DNA of 32,399 bases, from NCBI RefSeq assembly GCF_017848645.1, contig NZ_JAFEIF010000030.1:1-32399 (forward strand). Reading direction: 5' to 3'. The stretch comes from Limnohabitans sp. GTDB taxonomy: Bacteria; Pseudomonadota; Gammaproteobacteria; Burkholderiales; Burkholderiaceae_C. Below, piece by piece: positions 15,233 to 23,762 of this stretch; within the stretch, counting starts at the first letter, position 1; every line of letters begins with the position of its first letter. The position numbers and the translations under genes were made by a program. The notes beneath the pieces are model-generated. The model saw only the letters and a program-made list of their open reading frames with translations. It did no database searches and was not told the origin of the DNA.

Positions 15233-16426
15233 ATGAACGTCATCCGTTTTTCTGATCTGTGCGCCAGCGGCCAAGCCGCTGGCCAACGCGTGTTCATCCG
15301 TGCCGACCTGAACGTGCCACAAGCCGATGACGGCAGCATCACCGAAGACACCCGCATCCGCGCCAGCGTGCCCTGCATCCAGATGGCGCTGGCAGCTGGT
15401 GCTGCCGTGATGGTGACATCGCACCTGGGTCGCCCGACCGAGGGTGAGTTCAAGCCCGAAGACTCGCTGGCCCCGGTGGCCAAGCGCCTGGGCGAGCTGC
15501 TGGGCCGTGAAGTGCCCTTGGTTGCCAACTGGCTCGGTGGTGTGACGGTGGAACCCGGTCAAGTGGTGCTGCTCGAAAACTGCCGCGTCAACAAGGGCGA
15601 GAAAAAGAACAACGAAGCGCTGGCCCGCCAAATGGCCCAGCTGTGCAATATCTATGTGAACGATGCCTTTGGCACCGCGCACCGCGCCGAAGGCACAACC
15701 TATGGCATCGCCCAGTTTGCGCCCATCGCTTGCGCTGGCCCTTTGCTGGCGGCCGAGATCGATGCGATTGGCAAGGCCCTGGCCAACCCGAAGCGCCCGC
15801 TCGCCGCCATCGTGGCGGGCAGCAAAGTCAGTACCAAGCTGACCATCTTGAAGAGCTTGTCGCAAAACGTGGACCAGCTCATCGTGGGCGGCGGCATTGC
15901 CAACACCTTCATGCTGGCGGCGGGCCTGAAGATCGGCAAGAGCCTGGCCGAGGCGGATTTGGTGGGCGAGGCCAAAGCGGTGATCGAGGCCATGAAGGCC
16001 CGTGGTGCGGAAGTGCCGATCCCGACCGATGTGGTGACTGCCAAGACTTTTGCTGCCGATGCGGTGGCCACCGTGAAGAAAGCCACTGACGTGGCCGACG
16101 ACGACATGATCCTGGACATCGGCCCAGAGACCGCCGCCAAGCTGGCCGCCCAGCTCAAGCAGGCGGGCACCATTGTGTGGAACGGCCCAGTGGGCGTGTT
16201 CGAGTTTGCGGCTTTTGAAAACGGGACCAAGGTGATCGCCCAAGCGATTGCCGAGTCCAGCGCTTTCAGCATTGCGGGCGGTGGCGACACGCTGGCCGCG
16301 ATTGCCAAGTACGGCATCGAAGACCAGGTGGGTTACATCTCCACAGGCGGTGGCGCATTCCTGGAAATTCTGGAAGGCAAGACCTTGCCCGCTTTTGAGA
16401 TTTTGGCCAAGCGCGCTGCGGGCTGA
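15233..16426 (+). CDS. pgk: Phosphoglycerate kinase
   Basis: The 397-residue protein transfers the acyl phosphate of 1,3-bisphosphoglycerate to ADP in glycolysis, and works in reverse in gluconeogenesis. Family signatures are [14 protein letters not shown] (21-34), SHLGRP (63-68), [14 protein letters not shown], the nucleotide-binding hinge region and [11 protein letters not shown] near the C-terminus. Length is normal. The ATG at 15233 follows a C/T-rich leader without a strong ribosome site. It stands alone with its own promoter and is closed by a bidirectional hairpin terminator at 16460-16486 shared with the desaturase gene. Confidence 0.98.
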   Translation: MNVIRFSDLCASGQAAGQRVFIRADLNVPQADDGSITEDTRIRASVPCIQMALAAGAAVMVTSHLGRPTEGEFKPEDSLAPVAKRLGELLGREVPLVANWLGGVTVEPGQVVLLENCRVNKGEKKNNEALARQMAQLCNIYVNDAFGTAHRAEGTTYGIAQFAPIACAGPLLAAEIDAIGKALANPKRPLAAIVAGSKVSTKLTILKSLSQNVDQLIVGGGIANTFMLAAGLKIGKSLAEADLVGEAKAVIEAMKARGAEVPIPTDVVTAKTFAADAVATVKKATDVADDDMILDIGPETAAKLAAQLKQAGTIVWNGPVGVFEFAAFENGTKVIAQAIAESSAFSIAGGGDTLAAIAKYGIEDQVGYISTGGGAFLEILEGKTLPAFEILAKRAAG

Positions 16427-16459
16427 GGGGTGGATGGCCCTAAGGGTCAAGCCCCCATA

Positions 16460-16486
16460 AAAAAACCCCGCATGGCGGGGTTTTTT
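16460..16486. terminator. Bidirectional intrinsic terminator between pgk and desaturase
   Basis: CCCCGC (16466-16471), loop ATG, GCGGGG (16475-16480), flanked by an A run on the left and TTTTTT on the right. It therefore works as a terminator on both strands, ending pgk and the convergent desaturase gene. Confidence 0.93.
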
Positions 16487-16505
16487 GTTGAGGAGCGATG
16501 ACCTA

Positions 16506-17621
16506 TCAGGCTTGTGCAGCAGGCGGCAGGTTGCCGCGCACCGGGCTGGTCATGTTGCCTTTGAAATCGGTCCAGCATTCGCGGGTGAAGTCGTACATCT
16601 TGCAGTTCTTGGCGGTCTCGAAGTACCACTTCCAGGAGAAGGGCTGCACGATGATGCGGCCGGGCAGCATTTCTTCGAGCTTGGCCTGGGCTTGCTTCAA
16701 TCGGTACAGCGGGATGCTCATGTCCACATGGTGGGCGGTGTGCTCCATGATGTGGTGCATCATGCCGCCGATGTTGAACGGGAAGGTCAGGTGCACGGTG
16801 GTCGACACAAAAGGCGCGGCCTTGGTCCAGGCGGCCTTGTTGTCGTGCCAGGACACCTTGACGTGGGTGTGGTGCACATAGACCACAAAGCCGATCATGG
16901 TGTTCCAGAAGAAGAAGGGGATCAGCACGCCCATGAGCAAGGACAGCCAGACCGACTGCCCGGTGTAGACGGCCGCAGCGGCGATGGCGGCGATCCAGAG
17001 CACGCCAAACACGCTGACCAGCAGACTGTCCTTGAAGAAGATCGGGCGGCGCGTGGGCATGTGGGTTTTGTTGGGGAAGAACTCGCGCTTCCACCAGATT
17101 TCGATCATGTAATACAGACCGGGTGCCCAGCCGCTGCGGTAAGCGCGCTGCAGCAGACGCTGCCCAAAGCCCAGGCCGGCAAACTCTTCGGCCGTCAGGG
17201 GCGTCCAGACAAAGTCCACGCCTTTGAGGTTGGTGTAGCCGTGGTGCACCACGTTGTGGCCGGTGTCCCAAAGGCTGTAAGGGGTGAGCGAGGGCAAAAA
17301 CGCGATGCGGCCCAACACTTTGTTGAGCTCGCGGTGGGGCGTCAGGCTTTGGTGGCAAGCGTCGTGACCGATCACGAACAGGCGGCCGATCACAAAGCCC
17401 GCCACCATGCCACACAGCAGTTTGGCCCAGACGGCTTCGAGCATCACGGTGGCCGTGATCAGGGCGAAAAACAAGGCGTAGTCAAAAGCGAGCAACACAA
17501 AGGCGCGCGAGGTGCTGCGCTCGGACAGCGGGATCAACCACTCGCGCAAAGTCTTGCGGTGCGGCAGGGCTTGGTCCAGTGGGATGGGCTGATCGACGTT
17601 GGGAGTATGTAAGGCAGTCAT
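16506..17621 (-). CDS. Membrane fatty acid desaturase
   Basis: This 371-residue integral membrane protein has the three His boxes of acyl-lipid desaturases: HDACH (86-90), HNVVHH (122-127) and HTAHH (294-298). An additional YVHHTH lies at 249-254. The boxes ligate the di-iron centre. Hydrophobic pairs at about 41-83 and 200-252 match the four-helix family topology. It should introduce a cis double bond into membrane acyl chains using O2. Whether it is delta-9, delta-12 or another position cannot be read from sequence. It is a single-gene unit, convergent to pgk and divergent from pyk. The 263-bp upstream gap must hold its promoter, which is where cold control would act if present. Confidence 0.92.
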   Translation of the reverse strand: MTALHTPNVDQPIPLDQALPHRKTLREWLIPLSERSTSRAFVLLAFDYALFFALITATVMLEAVWAKLLCGMVAGFVIGRLFVIGHDACHQSLTPHRELNKVLGRIAFLPSLTPYSLWDTGHNVVHHGYTNLKGVDFVWTPLTAEEFAGLGFGQRLLQRAYRSGWAPGLYYMIEIWWKREFFPNKTHMPTRRPIFFKDSLLVSVFGVLWIAAIAAAAVYTGQSVWLSLLMGVLIPFFFWNTMIGFVVYVHHTHVKVSWHDNKAAWTKAAPFVSTTVHLTFPFNIGGMMHHIMEHTAHHVDMSIPLYRLKQAQAKLEEMLPGRIIVQPFSWKWYFETAKNCKMYDFTRECWTDFKGNMTSPVRGNLPPAAQA

Positions 17622-17884
17622 GACGCTTGAATGTAAATCGCTCAGTGTGGAGTTTAGTCGGCTTGGGGTTTCAATGGGCTGACAAAGATCAATTCAAGGG
17701 GATTGCCAAGGGGAACGACCGGCAACGGGCTTGATCTGGCGGTAACTTGTCGTCAAATGACTCCAATTGGGTGGTCGCTTGGGCAGCGATCTGCAGTGTT
17801 TTGTCGGATAAATGCCATCGAAAGAACCGGTTGTGTAACCCGTTTCATGTGAGAATTGAAATCAAATTACATGGAGATTCCCTG
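17622..17884. other. Divergent intergenic region between desaturase and pyk
   Basis: 263 bp containing the promoters of both genes. No convincing -35/-10 pair was found. A short inverted repeat GGTT-GTGT-AACC at 17829-17840 is the only structure noted. GGAGA at 17873-17877 is the pyk ribosome site. Confidence 0.4.
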
Positions 17885-19315
17885 ATGCCCCGTCGCGCCA
17901 CCAAAATTGTTGCCACCTTAGGCCCTGCTTCCAGCGATCCCGCACTCCTGGAGGCCATGATCCGAGCCGGGGTGAATGTGGTTCGCCTGAACTTCAGCCA
18001 CGGCAAGGCGCAAGACCATGTGGACCGCGCCCGCCTGGTGCGCGAAGCCTCGCAGCGCGCGGGCCGCGAAGTGGCCATCATGGCCGACCTGCAAGGCCCC
18101 AAGATCCGTGTGGGCAAGTTCGCCGAAGGCAAAGTGATGCTGGAGCCCGGTGCCCCCTTTGTGCTGGACGCCTCGCGCACCGAGCCGGGCGACATCGATG
18201 GCGTGGGCCTCGATTACAAAGAGCTGCCACGTGACGTGAAAGCGGGCGATGTGCTTTTGCTCAACGATGGCCTGATCGTGCTCACCGTGAACGCCGTCAA
18301 GGGCGAGCAGGTGCACACCACCGTCAAGTTGGGCGGTGAGCTGTCCAACAACAAGGGCATCAACAAGCAAGGTGGCGGCTTGACGGCAGCAGCCCTGACG
18401 GCCAAGGACATGGACGACATCCGCACGGCCATGAGCTTCAATGCCGACTATGTGGCGGTGAGCTTCCCCAAAAACGCCACCGACATGGAAATGGCCCGCC
18501 AGCTCTGCAACGTGGCTTGCACCAACGGCCACAAGCCTGGACTGATTGCCAAAATCGAACGCGCCGAAGCGATTCCCGAGCTCGACCGCATCCTCATGGT
18601 GTCCGACGGCATCATGGTGGCGCGTGGCGATTTGGCGGTGGAGGTGGGCAATGCCGCCGTGCCGGGCCTGCAAAAGCACATGATCAAACGGGCCCGTGAG
18701 CTGGACAAGCTGGTCATCACCGCCACGCAGATGATGGAGAGCATGATCGTCAACCCGGTGCCCACCCGCGCCGAAGTGTCCGACGTGGCCAACGCGGTGC
18801 TGGACGGCACCGACGCGGTGATGCTCAGCGCCGAAACCGCGGCTGGCAAGTACCCGCTGGAGACGGTCGAGATGATGGCCGCCGTCTGCTTGGAGGCTGA
18901 AAAAACCGACCACGACCCGCTGGACGACGACTTTGTGGATGCGCACTTCAACCGCATTGACCACGCCATCGCCATGGGCGCGCTGTTCACCGCCCACCAC
19001 TTGAAGGCCAAGGCCATCGTGGCCTTGACCGATTCCGGTTCGACCCCGCTGTGGATGAGCCGCCACAGCGTGCGCATGCCCATTTACGCGCTCACGCCCA
19101 AGGTCTCGACCCAACGCAAGATGGCGTTGATGCGCAACGTCAGCCCCTTGCTGATGGACACCAGCGCCGACCGCGACACCGCATTGGCCGAGGCCGAAGC
19201 GCACCTGAAAAAACGTGGCATTGTGCAGTCGGGCGATGTGTATGCCATCACCGTGGGCGAGCCCATGGGCACGCCCGGCGGCACCAACACCCTCAAGATT
19301 TGCCGGGCTGTTTGA
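17885..19315 (+). CDS. pyk: Pyruvate kinase
   Basis: From ATG 17885 the protein has 476 residues. It converts phosphoenolpyruvate and ADP to pyruvate and ATP. Visible motifs are TKIVATLGPAS (6-16), VVRLNFSHG (32-40), MADLQGPKIR (66-75), a B domain (~70-170), the catalytic signature near IAKIERAEAIPELDRIL, MVARGDLAVEVG, TATQMMESM and DGTDAVMLSAETAAGKYP, then the regulatory C domain. Length matches bacterial forms. Upstream in-frame codons exist back to 17747, but GGAGA eight bases before 17885 and the family N-terminus fix this start. A structured 3' tail at 19319-19364 (CCAGGCC...GGCCTGG) has no T run. Confidence 0.97.
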   Translation: MPRRATKIVATLGPASSDPALLEAMIRAGVNVVRLNFSHGKAQDHVDRARLVREASQRAGREVAIMADLQGPKIRVGKFAEGKVMLEPGAPFVLDASRTEPGDIDGVGLDYKELPRDVKAGDVLLLNDGLIVLTVNAVKGEQVHTTVKLGGELSNNKGINKQGGGLTAAALTAKDMDDIRTAMSFNADYVAVSFPKNATDMEMARQLCNVACTNGHKPGLIAKIERAEAIPELDRILMVSDGIMVARGDLAVEVGNAAVPGLQKHMIKRARELDKLVITATQMMESMIVNPVPTRAEVSDVANAVLDGTDAVMLSAETAAGKYPLETVEMMAAVCLEAEKTDHDPLDDDFVDAHFNRIDHAIAMGALFTAHHLKAKAIVALTDSGSTPLWMSRHSVRMPIYALTPKVSTQRKMALMRNVSPLLMDTSADRDTALAEAEAHLKKRGIVQSGDVYAITVGEPMGTPGGTNTLKICRAV

Positions 19316-19413
19316 ACACCAGGCCAGCCCCGCACTCCGCCAAGGCGTGCCGCTGGCGGCCTGGATTTCCTTGGCGCGTCAGGCTTGAAGGGTCTGTCGT
19401 GTACTGAAACCTA

Positions 19414-19419
19414 TAAAAT
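19414..19419 (+). promoter_or_regulatory. TAAAAT/TATAAA -10-like element before fba
   Basis: GAAACCTATAAAATCC lies about 70 bases before the fba ATG. The block GAAACCT(A)TAAAAT recurs before purE at 23725-23736. No clean -35 box is visible at 17 bp. Confidence 0.45.
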
Positions 19420-19455
19420 CCGGTTCAGTTACAAGCCGGGTACATCCCGGTTCAG
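19420..19455 (+). promoter_or_regulatory. fba 5' leader direct repeat and hairpin
   Basis: CCGGTTCAG occurs at 19420-19428 and again at 19447-19455. Between them CCGGG (19436-19440) pairs with CCCGG (19446-19450) over a TACAT loop. It lies in the probable fba leader and could be an operator pair or an mRNA hairpin. Confidence 0.4.
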
Positions 19456-19487
19456 CCGAATTTTCAACTCCCCGGGAAATCACCACC

Positions 19488-20552
19488 ATGGCACTCGTTT
19501 CTATGCGCGAGCTGCTGGACCATGCAGCCGTCAACGGCTACGGCATTCCAGCTTTCAACGTCAACAACCTGGAGCAGGTCCAGGCCGTCATGATGGCCGC
19601 CGACGAAGTCGGTGCGCCAGTCATCTTGCAGGCCAGCGCAGGTGCCCGCAAATACGCGGGTGAGCCCTTCATCAAGCACCTGATCCAGGCGGCCACCGAG
19701 CAGTGGCCCCACATCCCGCTGGTCATGCACCAGGACCACGGCCAAAGCCCAGCCGTTTGCCAGGGCGCGATCAACCTGGGTTTTTCGTCGGTGATGATGG
19801 ACGGCTCTTTGCTCGAAGACGGCAAGACCCCGGCCGACTTCGCTTACAACGTGGATGTGACCCGCCGCGTGGTGGACATGGCCCACTTGTTGGGCGTGTC
19901 GGTGGAAGGCGAACTCGGTTGCCTAGGCAACCTGGAAACAGGCGAAGCCGGTGAAGAAGACGGCATTGGCGCCGAAGGCAAGCTGGACCACAGCCAGATG
20001 CTGACCGACCCCGAAGAAGCCGCCCAGTTCGTAAAAGCCACGGGCCTGGACGCGCTGGCCATTGCGATTGGCACCAGCCACGGCGCCTACAAGTTCAGCC
20101 GCAAGCCCACGGGCGACATCCTGGCCATCAGCCGCGTCAAGGAAATCCACCAGCGCATCCCCAACACCCATTTGGTGATGCACGGCTCGTCCAGCGTGCC
20201 TCAAGAGCTGCTGGCCATGATCAACCAGTACGGCGGCAAGATGAAGGAAACCTACGGCGTGCCGGTCGAGGAAATCCAGGAAGCCATCAAGCACGGCGTG
20301 CGCAAGATCAACATCGACACCGACATCCGCCTGGCCATGACCGCCGCTTGCCGCAAGTTCTTGTTTGAAAACCCCGACAAGTTCGATGCCCGCGAATGGC
20401 TCAAGCCCGCCCGCGAAGCGGCCAAGCAAATCTGCAAGCAGCGCTACCTGGAGTTCGGGTGCGAAGGCCAGGCCCCCAAGATCAAGGGCGATAACCTGCA
20501 GGTGGTGGCCGCCCGTTACGCCCGGGGTGAATTGGCGCAAGTGGTGAATTGA
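19488..20552 (+). CDS. fba: Class II fructose-1,6-bisphosphate aldolase
   Basis: The 354-residue protein reversibly splits fructose-1,6-bisphosphate into two triose phosphates. It is of the zinc-dependent class II, CbbA-like type. Motifs are [12 protein letters not shown] (19-30), [10 protein letters not shown] with His81, Asp83 and His84 at the metal and active site, [14 protein letters not shown]-like [10 protein letters not shown] and VMHGSSSVP with a further zinc-ligand His. Then come [11 protein letters not shown] and a long C-terminal tail typical of the betaproteobacterial Calvin-type aldolases. It has its own promoter and leader and ends in a strong terminator. It sits 172 bp after pyk, so two glycolytic genes are adjacent but separately controlled. 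Confidence 0.97.
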   Translation: MALVSMRELLDHAAVNGYGIPAFNVNNLEQVQAVMMAADEVGAPVILQASAGARKYAGEPFIKHLIQAATEQWPHIPLVMHQDHGQSPAVCQGAINLGFSSVMMDGSLLEDGKTPADFAYNVDVTRRVVDMAHLLGVSVEGELGCLGNLETGEAGEEDGIGAEGKLDHSQMLTDPEEAAQFVKATGLDALAIAIGTSHGAYKFSRKPTGDILAISRVKEIHQRIPNTHLVMHGSSSVPQELLAMINQYGGKMKETYGVPVEEIQEAIKHGVRKINIDTDIRLAMTAACRKFLFENPDKFDAREWLKPAREAAKQICKQRYLEFGCEGQAPKIKGDNLQVVAARYARGELAQVVN

Positions 20553-20574
20553 GCCTGCGATAATTGACCCGAAT

Positions 20575-20603
20575 GGCCCGTTGACTGTTCAACGGGCCTT
20601 TTT
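20575..20603 (+). terminator. Intrinsic terminator after fba
   Basis: GGCCCGTTGA (20575-20584), loop CTGT, TCAACGGGCC (20589-20598), then TTTTTCTTT. A perfect 10-bp stem with a T run, on the plus strand, separating fba from purC. Confidence 0.93.
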
Positions 20604-20632
20604 CTTTGTTGCTGTTGCTTGACTGTTTTGCC

Positions 20633-21541
20633 ATGACCTCTGCCCTCCACACCTCGGCCCTCACCTCTTTGCCCCTGCTGGCGCGTGGCAAGGTGCGCGA
20701 CAACTACGCCGTGGGTGACGACCGCATCCTGATGGTGGCGTCGGACCGCATCAGCGCCTTCGACGTGATCATGGGCGAGCCCATTCCTGGCAAGGGCGTG
20801 TTGCTCACGCAAATGGCCCTGTTCTGGTTTGACCAACTCGGCCCCAAGGGCCTGAACATCTGCCCGATTCACCTGACGGGCGAAGCCCCCGAGAGCGTGG
20901 TGAGTGCCGAGGAGGTGCCGCAGGTCACGGGTCGTTCCATGCTGGTCAAGCGCTTGAAGCCCATACCGGTCGAGGCCGTGGTGCGTGGTTATCTGGCCGG
21001 CAGCGGCTGGAAAGAGTACCAAGACAACCAGGCCGTGTGCGGCGTGAAGTTGCCCGCAGGCCTGAAAAACGCCAGCCGCCTGCCCGAGCCCATCTACACG
21101 CCCGCAGCCAAAGCGGCGGTGGGTGAGCACGACGAAAACATCACCTTCGAGCAAACCGTGGCCATGATCGGCGTCGACCTGGCCACCCGCATCCGCGACA
21201 TCAGCATCCAGCTCTACAAAGCCGCGCGCGACCTCGCGGCCACCAAGGGCATCATCATTGCCGACACCAAGTTCGAGTTTGGCCTGGATGCGGACGGTAC
21301 CCTGGTGCTGATGGACGAGGTATTGACGCCCGATTCATCGCGCTATTGGCCAGCCGACAGCTATGCAGAGGGCGCCAACCCGCCCAGCTACGACAAACAG
21401 TTTTTGCGCGACTGGCTCGAAAGCGCCCAGATCAACGGCAAGCCCTGGGACAAGACCCCGCCCGCGCCGCGTCTGCCGCGCGAGGTGATCGAGAACACAG
21501 CCGCCAAATACGAAGAGGCCATGAAAAAGCTGATGGCCTGA
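20633..21541 (+). CDS. purC: SAICAR synthase (phosphoribosylaminoimidazole-succinocarboxamide synthase)
   Basis: From ATG 20633 the protein has 302 residues. It joins aspartate to CAIR using ATP, the eighth step of purine synthesis. Signatures are [16 protein letters not shown] (18-33, nucleotide-binding Gly-loop equivalent), [12 protein letters not shown] (36-47), [28 protein letters not shown] and [15 protein letters not shown]. The length of ~300 is the long form common in proteobacteria and yeast rather than the ~240-residue E. coli form. The start follows the fba terminator by 30 bases. A shared terminator at 21566-21590 closes the gene. Confidence 0.97.
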   Translation: MTSALHTSALTSLPLLARGKVRDNYAVGDDRILMVASDRISAFDVIMGEPIPGKGVLLTQMALFWFDQLGPKGLNICPIHLTGEAPESVVSAEEVPQVTGRSMLVKRLKPIPVEAVVRGYLAGSGWKEYQDNQAVCGVKLPAGLKNASRLPEPIYTPAAKAAVGEHDENITFEQTVAMIGVDLATRIRDISIQLYKAARDLAATKGIIIADTKFEFGLDADGTLVLMDEVLTPDSSRYWPADSYAEGANPPSYDKQFLRDWLESAQINGKPWDKTPPAPRLPREVIENTAAKYEEAMKKLMA

Positions 21542-21565
21542 GCTTTAAGGCATTTCGGATACAAA

Positions 21566-21594
21566 AAAGGCGCTGCATGGCAGCGCCTTTGTTT
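21566..21594. terminator. Intrinsic terminator after purC
   Basis: AAAGGCGCTGC (21566-21576), loop ATG, GCAGCGCCTTT (21580-21590), then GTTTT. An A run precedes the stem, so it can also end the convergent small membrane protein gene. Confidence 0.9.
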
Positions 21595-21609
21595 TGGGGA
21601 TGGGGGAAA

Positions 21610-21975
21610 TCAGCTGGTGAACGCCAGCAGCGTCATGGCATCGAGCAGCAGGGTGGTGCTGGCCACCAGCAAGCTGGCCCAAGCGAGCGTTTGGCCTCGT
21701 GGGTGCAGGCATGCGCCCCAGAATGCGGCCAGGCAAACGAGCTCCATGATGCCGCGCATCCACAGGTAGTGGCTGCTGTCCACCAGCTTGGCGGCATCGG
21801 GGCTCATGAGCACGGCATACAGCAAAATGCCTTTGACCAGCCAGAGTGCAGCGCCCCAATGCAGGGACGGCATTTGTGCCAGAAGTGTGCGCTTGGCGGT
21901 GTTCGAGCGCACAGGGGCACCACCGAGCAGGCATTGCAGCTCTTCAGGGGTGATCAGGGGCTCGGCGCGTGACAT
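21610..21975 (-). CDS. Small three-helix membrane protein, unknown
   Basis: This 121-residue protein has a soluble N-terminal stretch of ~36 residues containing LITPEELQCLLGG. Three hydrophobic helices follow at roughly 38-57, 70-90 and 98-119, with a short Ser end. I do not recognise the family. The N-terminal E-E-L-x-x-L-L-G-G resembles the EIDALLGG-type peptide of flagellar switch proteins, but nothing else supports that link. Codon use matches its neighbours. It is convergent with purC over a shared terminator and divergent from the Mpo1-like gene. The ATG at 21975 has no clear ribosome site. Confidence 0.65.
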   Translation of the reverse strand: MSRAEPLITPEELQCLLGGAPVRSNTAKRTLLAQMPSLHWGAALWLVKGILLYAVLMSPDAAKLVDSSHYLWMRGIMELVCLAAFWGACLHPRGQTLAWASLLVASTTLLLDAMTLLAFTS

Positions 21976-22075
21976 GGTTCAAAATGAATGCGAAAGTGAT
22001 GTTTCAATTCTAGGCGGCATCCATCCGCAAAAGCGCTGGCAGCGCCCGTCTGCCGTGCCAAAACCGGTAAATGTC

Positions 22076-22094
22076 TGTAACGACAAGTATTACA
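22076..22094. promoter_or_regulatory. Inverted repeat TGTAA-N9-TTACA upstream of Mpo1-like gene
   Basis: Arms at 22076-22080 and 22090-22094 in the AT-richer part of the divergent gap, 35 bp before the plus-strand ATG. Possible operator overlapping the promoter; short arms make chance likely. Confidence 0.25.
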
Positions 22095-22128
22095 TTGGGT
22101 GCTTTGAGCGCCCGAACGAGAGGATCAC

Positions 22129-22650
22129 ATGACACTTTTTCGCACCGCCAGCGCCTTGATGGTGCAGTACGCCCATTACCACCGTGATCGCCGCAACATC
22201 GCCACCCATGTGGTGGGCATTCCGCTGATTTTCCTGTCCATCGGCGTCTTGATGCTGGGCCCGACATGGTCTGTGGCAGGCCAGACGCTGACGCTGGCCT
22301 GGGCCATGTGGGCACTCACCAGCCTGTGGTACCTGAGCCGCGGTGATCTGTTGCTGGGCGTGGCCACATCGGTGGTCAATGGCGTGCTGATCGCGGCCGC
22401 CCATGAGGTCCCGCCTCTGGCGCAAGCCCTGGGGCTGGCGGTCTGGCAGGCGGGCTTGGGCCTGTTCTTCATCGGCTGGGTCATCCAGTTCATCGGCCAC
22501 TATTTCGAGGGCCGCAAACCGGCCTTTGTGGACGACCTGGTGGGCTTGTTGGTGGGCCCCATGTTTGTGGTGGGCGAGCTGCTCATGTGGGCTGGCCTGC
22601 TGCAGCGCATGCGCATGGACATTGAGCGCCAGGCCGGGTCGACGCACTGA
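22129..22650 (+). CDS. Mpo1-like (DUF962) membrane protein
   Basis: The 173-residue membrane protein matches the DUF962/YGL010w family. It has YAHYHRDRRNIATHVVGIP near the start (14-32; His16, His18, His27) and FIGHYFEGRKPAFVDD (121-136; His124, Glu127). Four or five hydrophobic helices lie between and after these motifs. The yeast member Mpo1 is an iron-dependent dioxygenase acting on 2-hydroxy fatty acids. The conserved His residues are present here, so a similar reaction on a lipid-derived acid is plausible. AGAGGAT about six bases before the ATG is a good ribosome site. It ends at a bidirectional terminator shared with cnoX. Confidence 0.85.
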   Translation: MTLFRTASALMVQYAHYHRDRRNIATHVVGIPLIFLSIGVLMLGPTWSVAGQTLTLAWAMWALTSLWYLSRGDLLLGVATSVVNGVLIAAAHEVPPLAQALGLAVWQAGLGLFFIGWVIQFIGHYFEGRKPAFVDDLVGLLVGPMFVVGELLMWAGLLQRMRMDIERQAGSTH

Positions 22651-22672
22651 GACGCTTGGCGGCGCAGCCGTG

Positions 22673-22721
22673 AAAAAGCCCGGTCAGTCTGCATCGCTGC
22701 AGCTGTACCGGGCTTTTTTTT
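22673..22721. terminator. Bidirectional intrinsic terminator between Mpo1-like gene and cnoX
   Basis: AAAAAGCCCGGT (22673-22684) pairs with ACCGGGCTTTTT (22707-22718), and the T run extends to 22721. The 22-base loop can extend the stem through CAG/CTG with a bulge. A run on one side and T run on the other serve both strands. Confidence 0.9.
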
Positions 22722-22727
22722 GGGTGT

Positions 22728-23681
22728 TCAGTTGAGCGCCATGCTCAGCTTGCGGCGGTAGCTGGAGATCATGGCCAGCAGCGGGTCTTCTTGCACAGCG
22801 GCTTTGCCCATCAACTCGATGCCACCCGCCGATTTGCCGGTGGCGTCTGGCCCTTTGGGTTTGGGCGGGGTCATCAGCTCCAGCAGGGCGACAAAGGTTT
22901 TGCGGGGGGCTTCGTCATCCCACTTTTTGTCGCGCATGATGATTTCGAGCAATTCGTCCATGGCCGATTCCCATTGGCCCACGGCGATCAAGAGACGGCT
23001 TTTGGCAAAGCGGGTTTCAAAGTCACGCTTGTTCTGTCCGATCAGCTCGTCAAATTTTGCCAATTCCCATTGGCCGCGCGGGTCGGTGGTCACAAATTCC
23101 AGGGCGTTGAGCCACTGGGTTTGCGCCTCAAAGCGCAGCGGCACCGGGATGCGGGCCATGGCCGGAGCCAGCAAGGCGGCGGCTTCGGCCAGCTCACCCT
23201 CACCGATCAGCAGCTTGACCAGGTCAAAGCGGGCGTCGTCGTTGCCCGGGTTGCTGGCCAGGGCATGCTCCAGCTCGGCGCGGGCGCTGCCAGCATCAAA
23301 GGCTTCTTGCTGCGGCTGGGCCTCTTGGACGGCGGCCTGGGTGGGCAGCTCGCCTTCGGCAGGCAGGTGTTTGTCCAGGAACTGCTTGACCTGGCCCTCG
23401 GGCAAGGCGCCCATGAAACCATCGACCGGCTGGCCGTTCATCAGCAGCACACAAGTCGGGATGCTTTTGATACCAAAGGCTTGGGCCAGTTGCTGCTCTT
23501 CGTCGGAATTGATCTTGACCAGCTTGAAGCGTCCTGTGTAGGCGGTCTCGACCCGCTCCAGGATCGGACCCAGTGATTTGCAGGGACCGCACCAAGGGGC
23601 CCAAAAGTCCACCAGCACGGGCGTGGTCATGGAGGCTTCGATGACCTCTGCTTCAAAATTTTGTATCGTGACGTCCATCAT
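22728..23681 (-). CDS. cnoX: Thioredoxin-domain/TPR co-chaperone, CnoX (YbbN)
   Basis: The 317-residue protein has an N-terminal thioredoxin fold with [14 protein letters not shown] (26-39; Cys31 and Cys34), [20 protein letters not shown] containing the cis-Pro, and a C-terminal half of degenerate TPR-like helices (about 125-300). This is the CnoX/YbbN architecture, known to hold unfolded or oxidised proteins and pass them to GroEL or DnaK. Unlike E. coli YbbN, which lacks the second redox Cys, this one has an intact WCGPC site, so it may also reduce disulfides, as the Caulobacter protein does. Start MMDV could be either of two adjacent ATGs. It is divergent from purE with 81 bp between, and its end meets a bidirectional terminator. 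Confidence 0.92.
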   Translation of the reverse strand: MMDVTIQNFEAEVIEASMTTPVLVDFWAPWCGPCKSLGPILERVETAYTGRFKLVKINSDEEQQLAQAFGIKSIPTCVLLMNGQPVDGFMGALPEGQVKQFLDKHLPAEGELPTQAAVQEAQPQQEAFDAGSARAELEHALASNPGNDDARFDLVKLLIGEGELAEAAALLAPAMARIPVPLRFEAQTQWLNALEFVTTDPRGQWELAKFDELIGQNKRDFETRFAKSRLLIAVGQWESAMDELLEIIMRDKKWDDEAPRKTFVALLELMTPPKPKGPDATGKSAGGIELMGKAAVQEDPLLAMISSYRRKLSMALN

Positions 23682-23730
23682 GGCGGGCAGTGTTCCGGGT
23701 TGTGTTTCGACTCCGAGCGGAGCGAAACCT

Positions 23731-23736
23731 TAAAAT
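23731..23736 (+). promoter_or_regulatory. TAAAAT -10-like element before purE
   Basis: GAAACCTTAAAATTC, 26 bases before the purE ATG, in the 81-bp divergent gap with cnoX. It shares the GAAACCT...AAAAT block with the fba promoter region. Confidence 0.45.
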
Positions 23737-23762
23737 TCAAGATTGATCACGAAAAGCACCCA

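Noticed and set aside
15167..16450. Long minus-strand open frame opposite pgk
   Set aside because: pgk is certain on the plus strand; the opposite product is low-complexity His/Gly/Gln-rich and has no family features.
16485..17612. Plus-strand open frame opposite the desaturase (375 residues)
   Set aside because: The minus strand has all three desaturase His boxes; the plus frame is a His/Gln/Gly-rich shadow.
17918..19204. Long minus-strand open frame opposite pyk
   Set aside because: Antisense shadow of a clear pyruvate kinase gene.
19319..19364. Large hairpin after pyk as intrinsic terminator
   Set aside because: CCAGGCC/GGCCTGG arms pair only with a three-base bulge and a long loop, and no T run follows; it may still be a weak structure.
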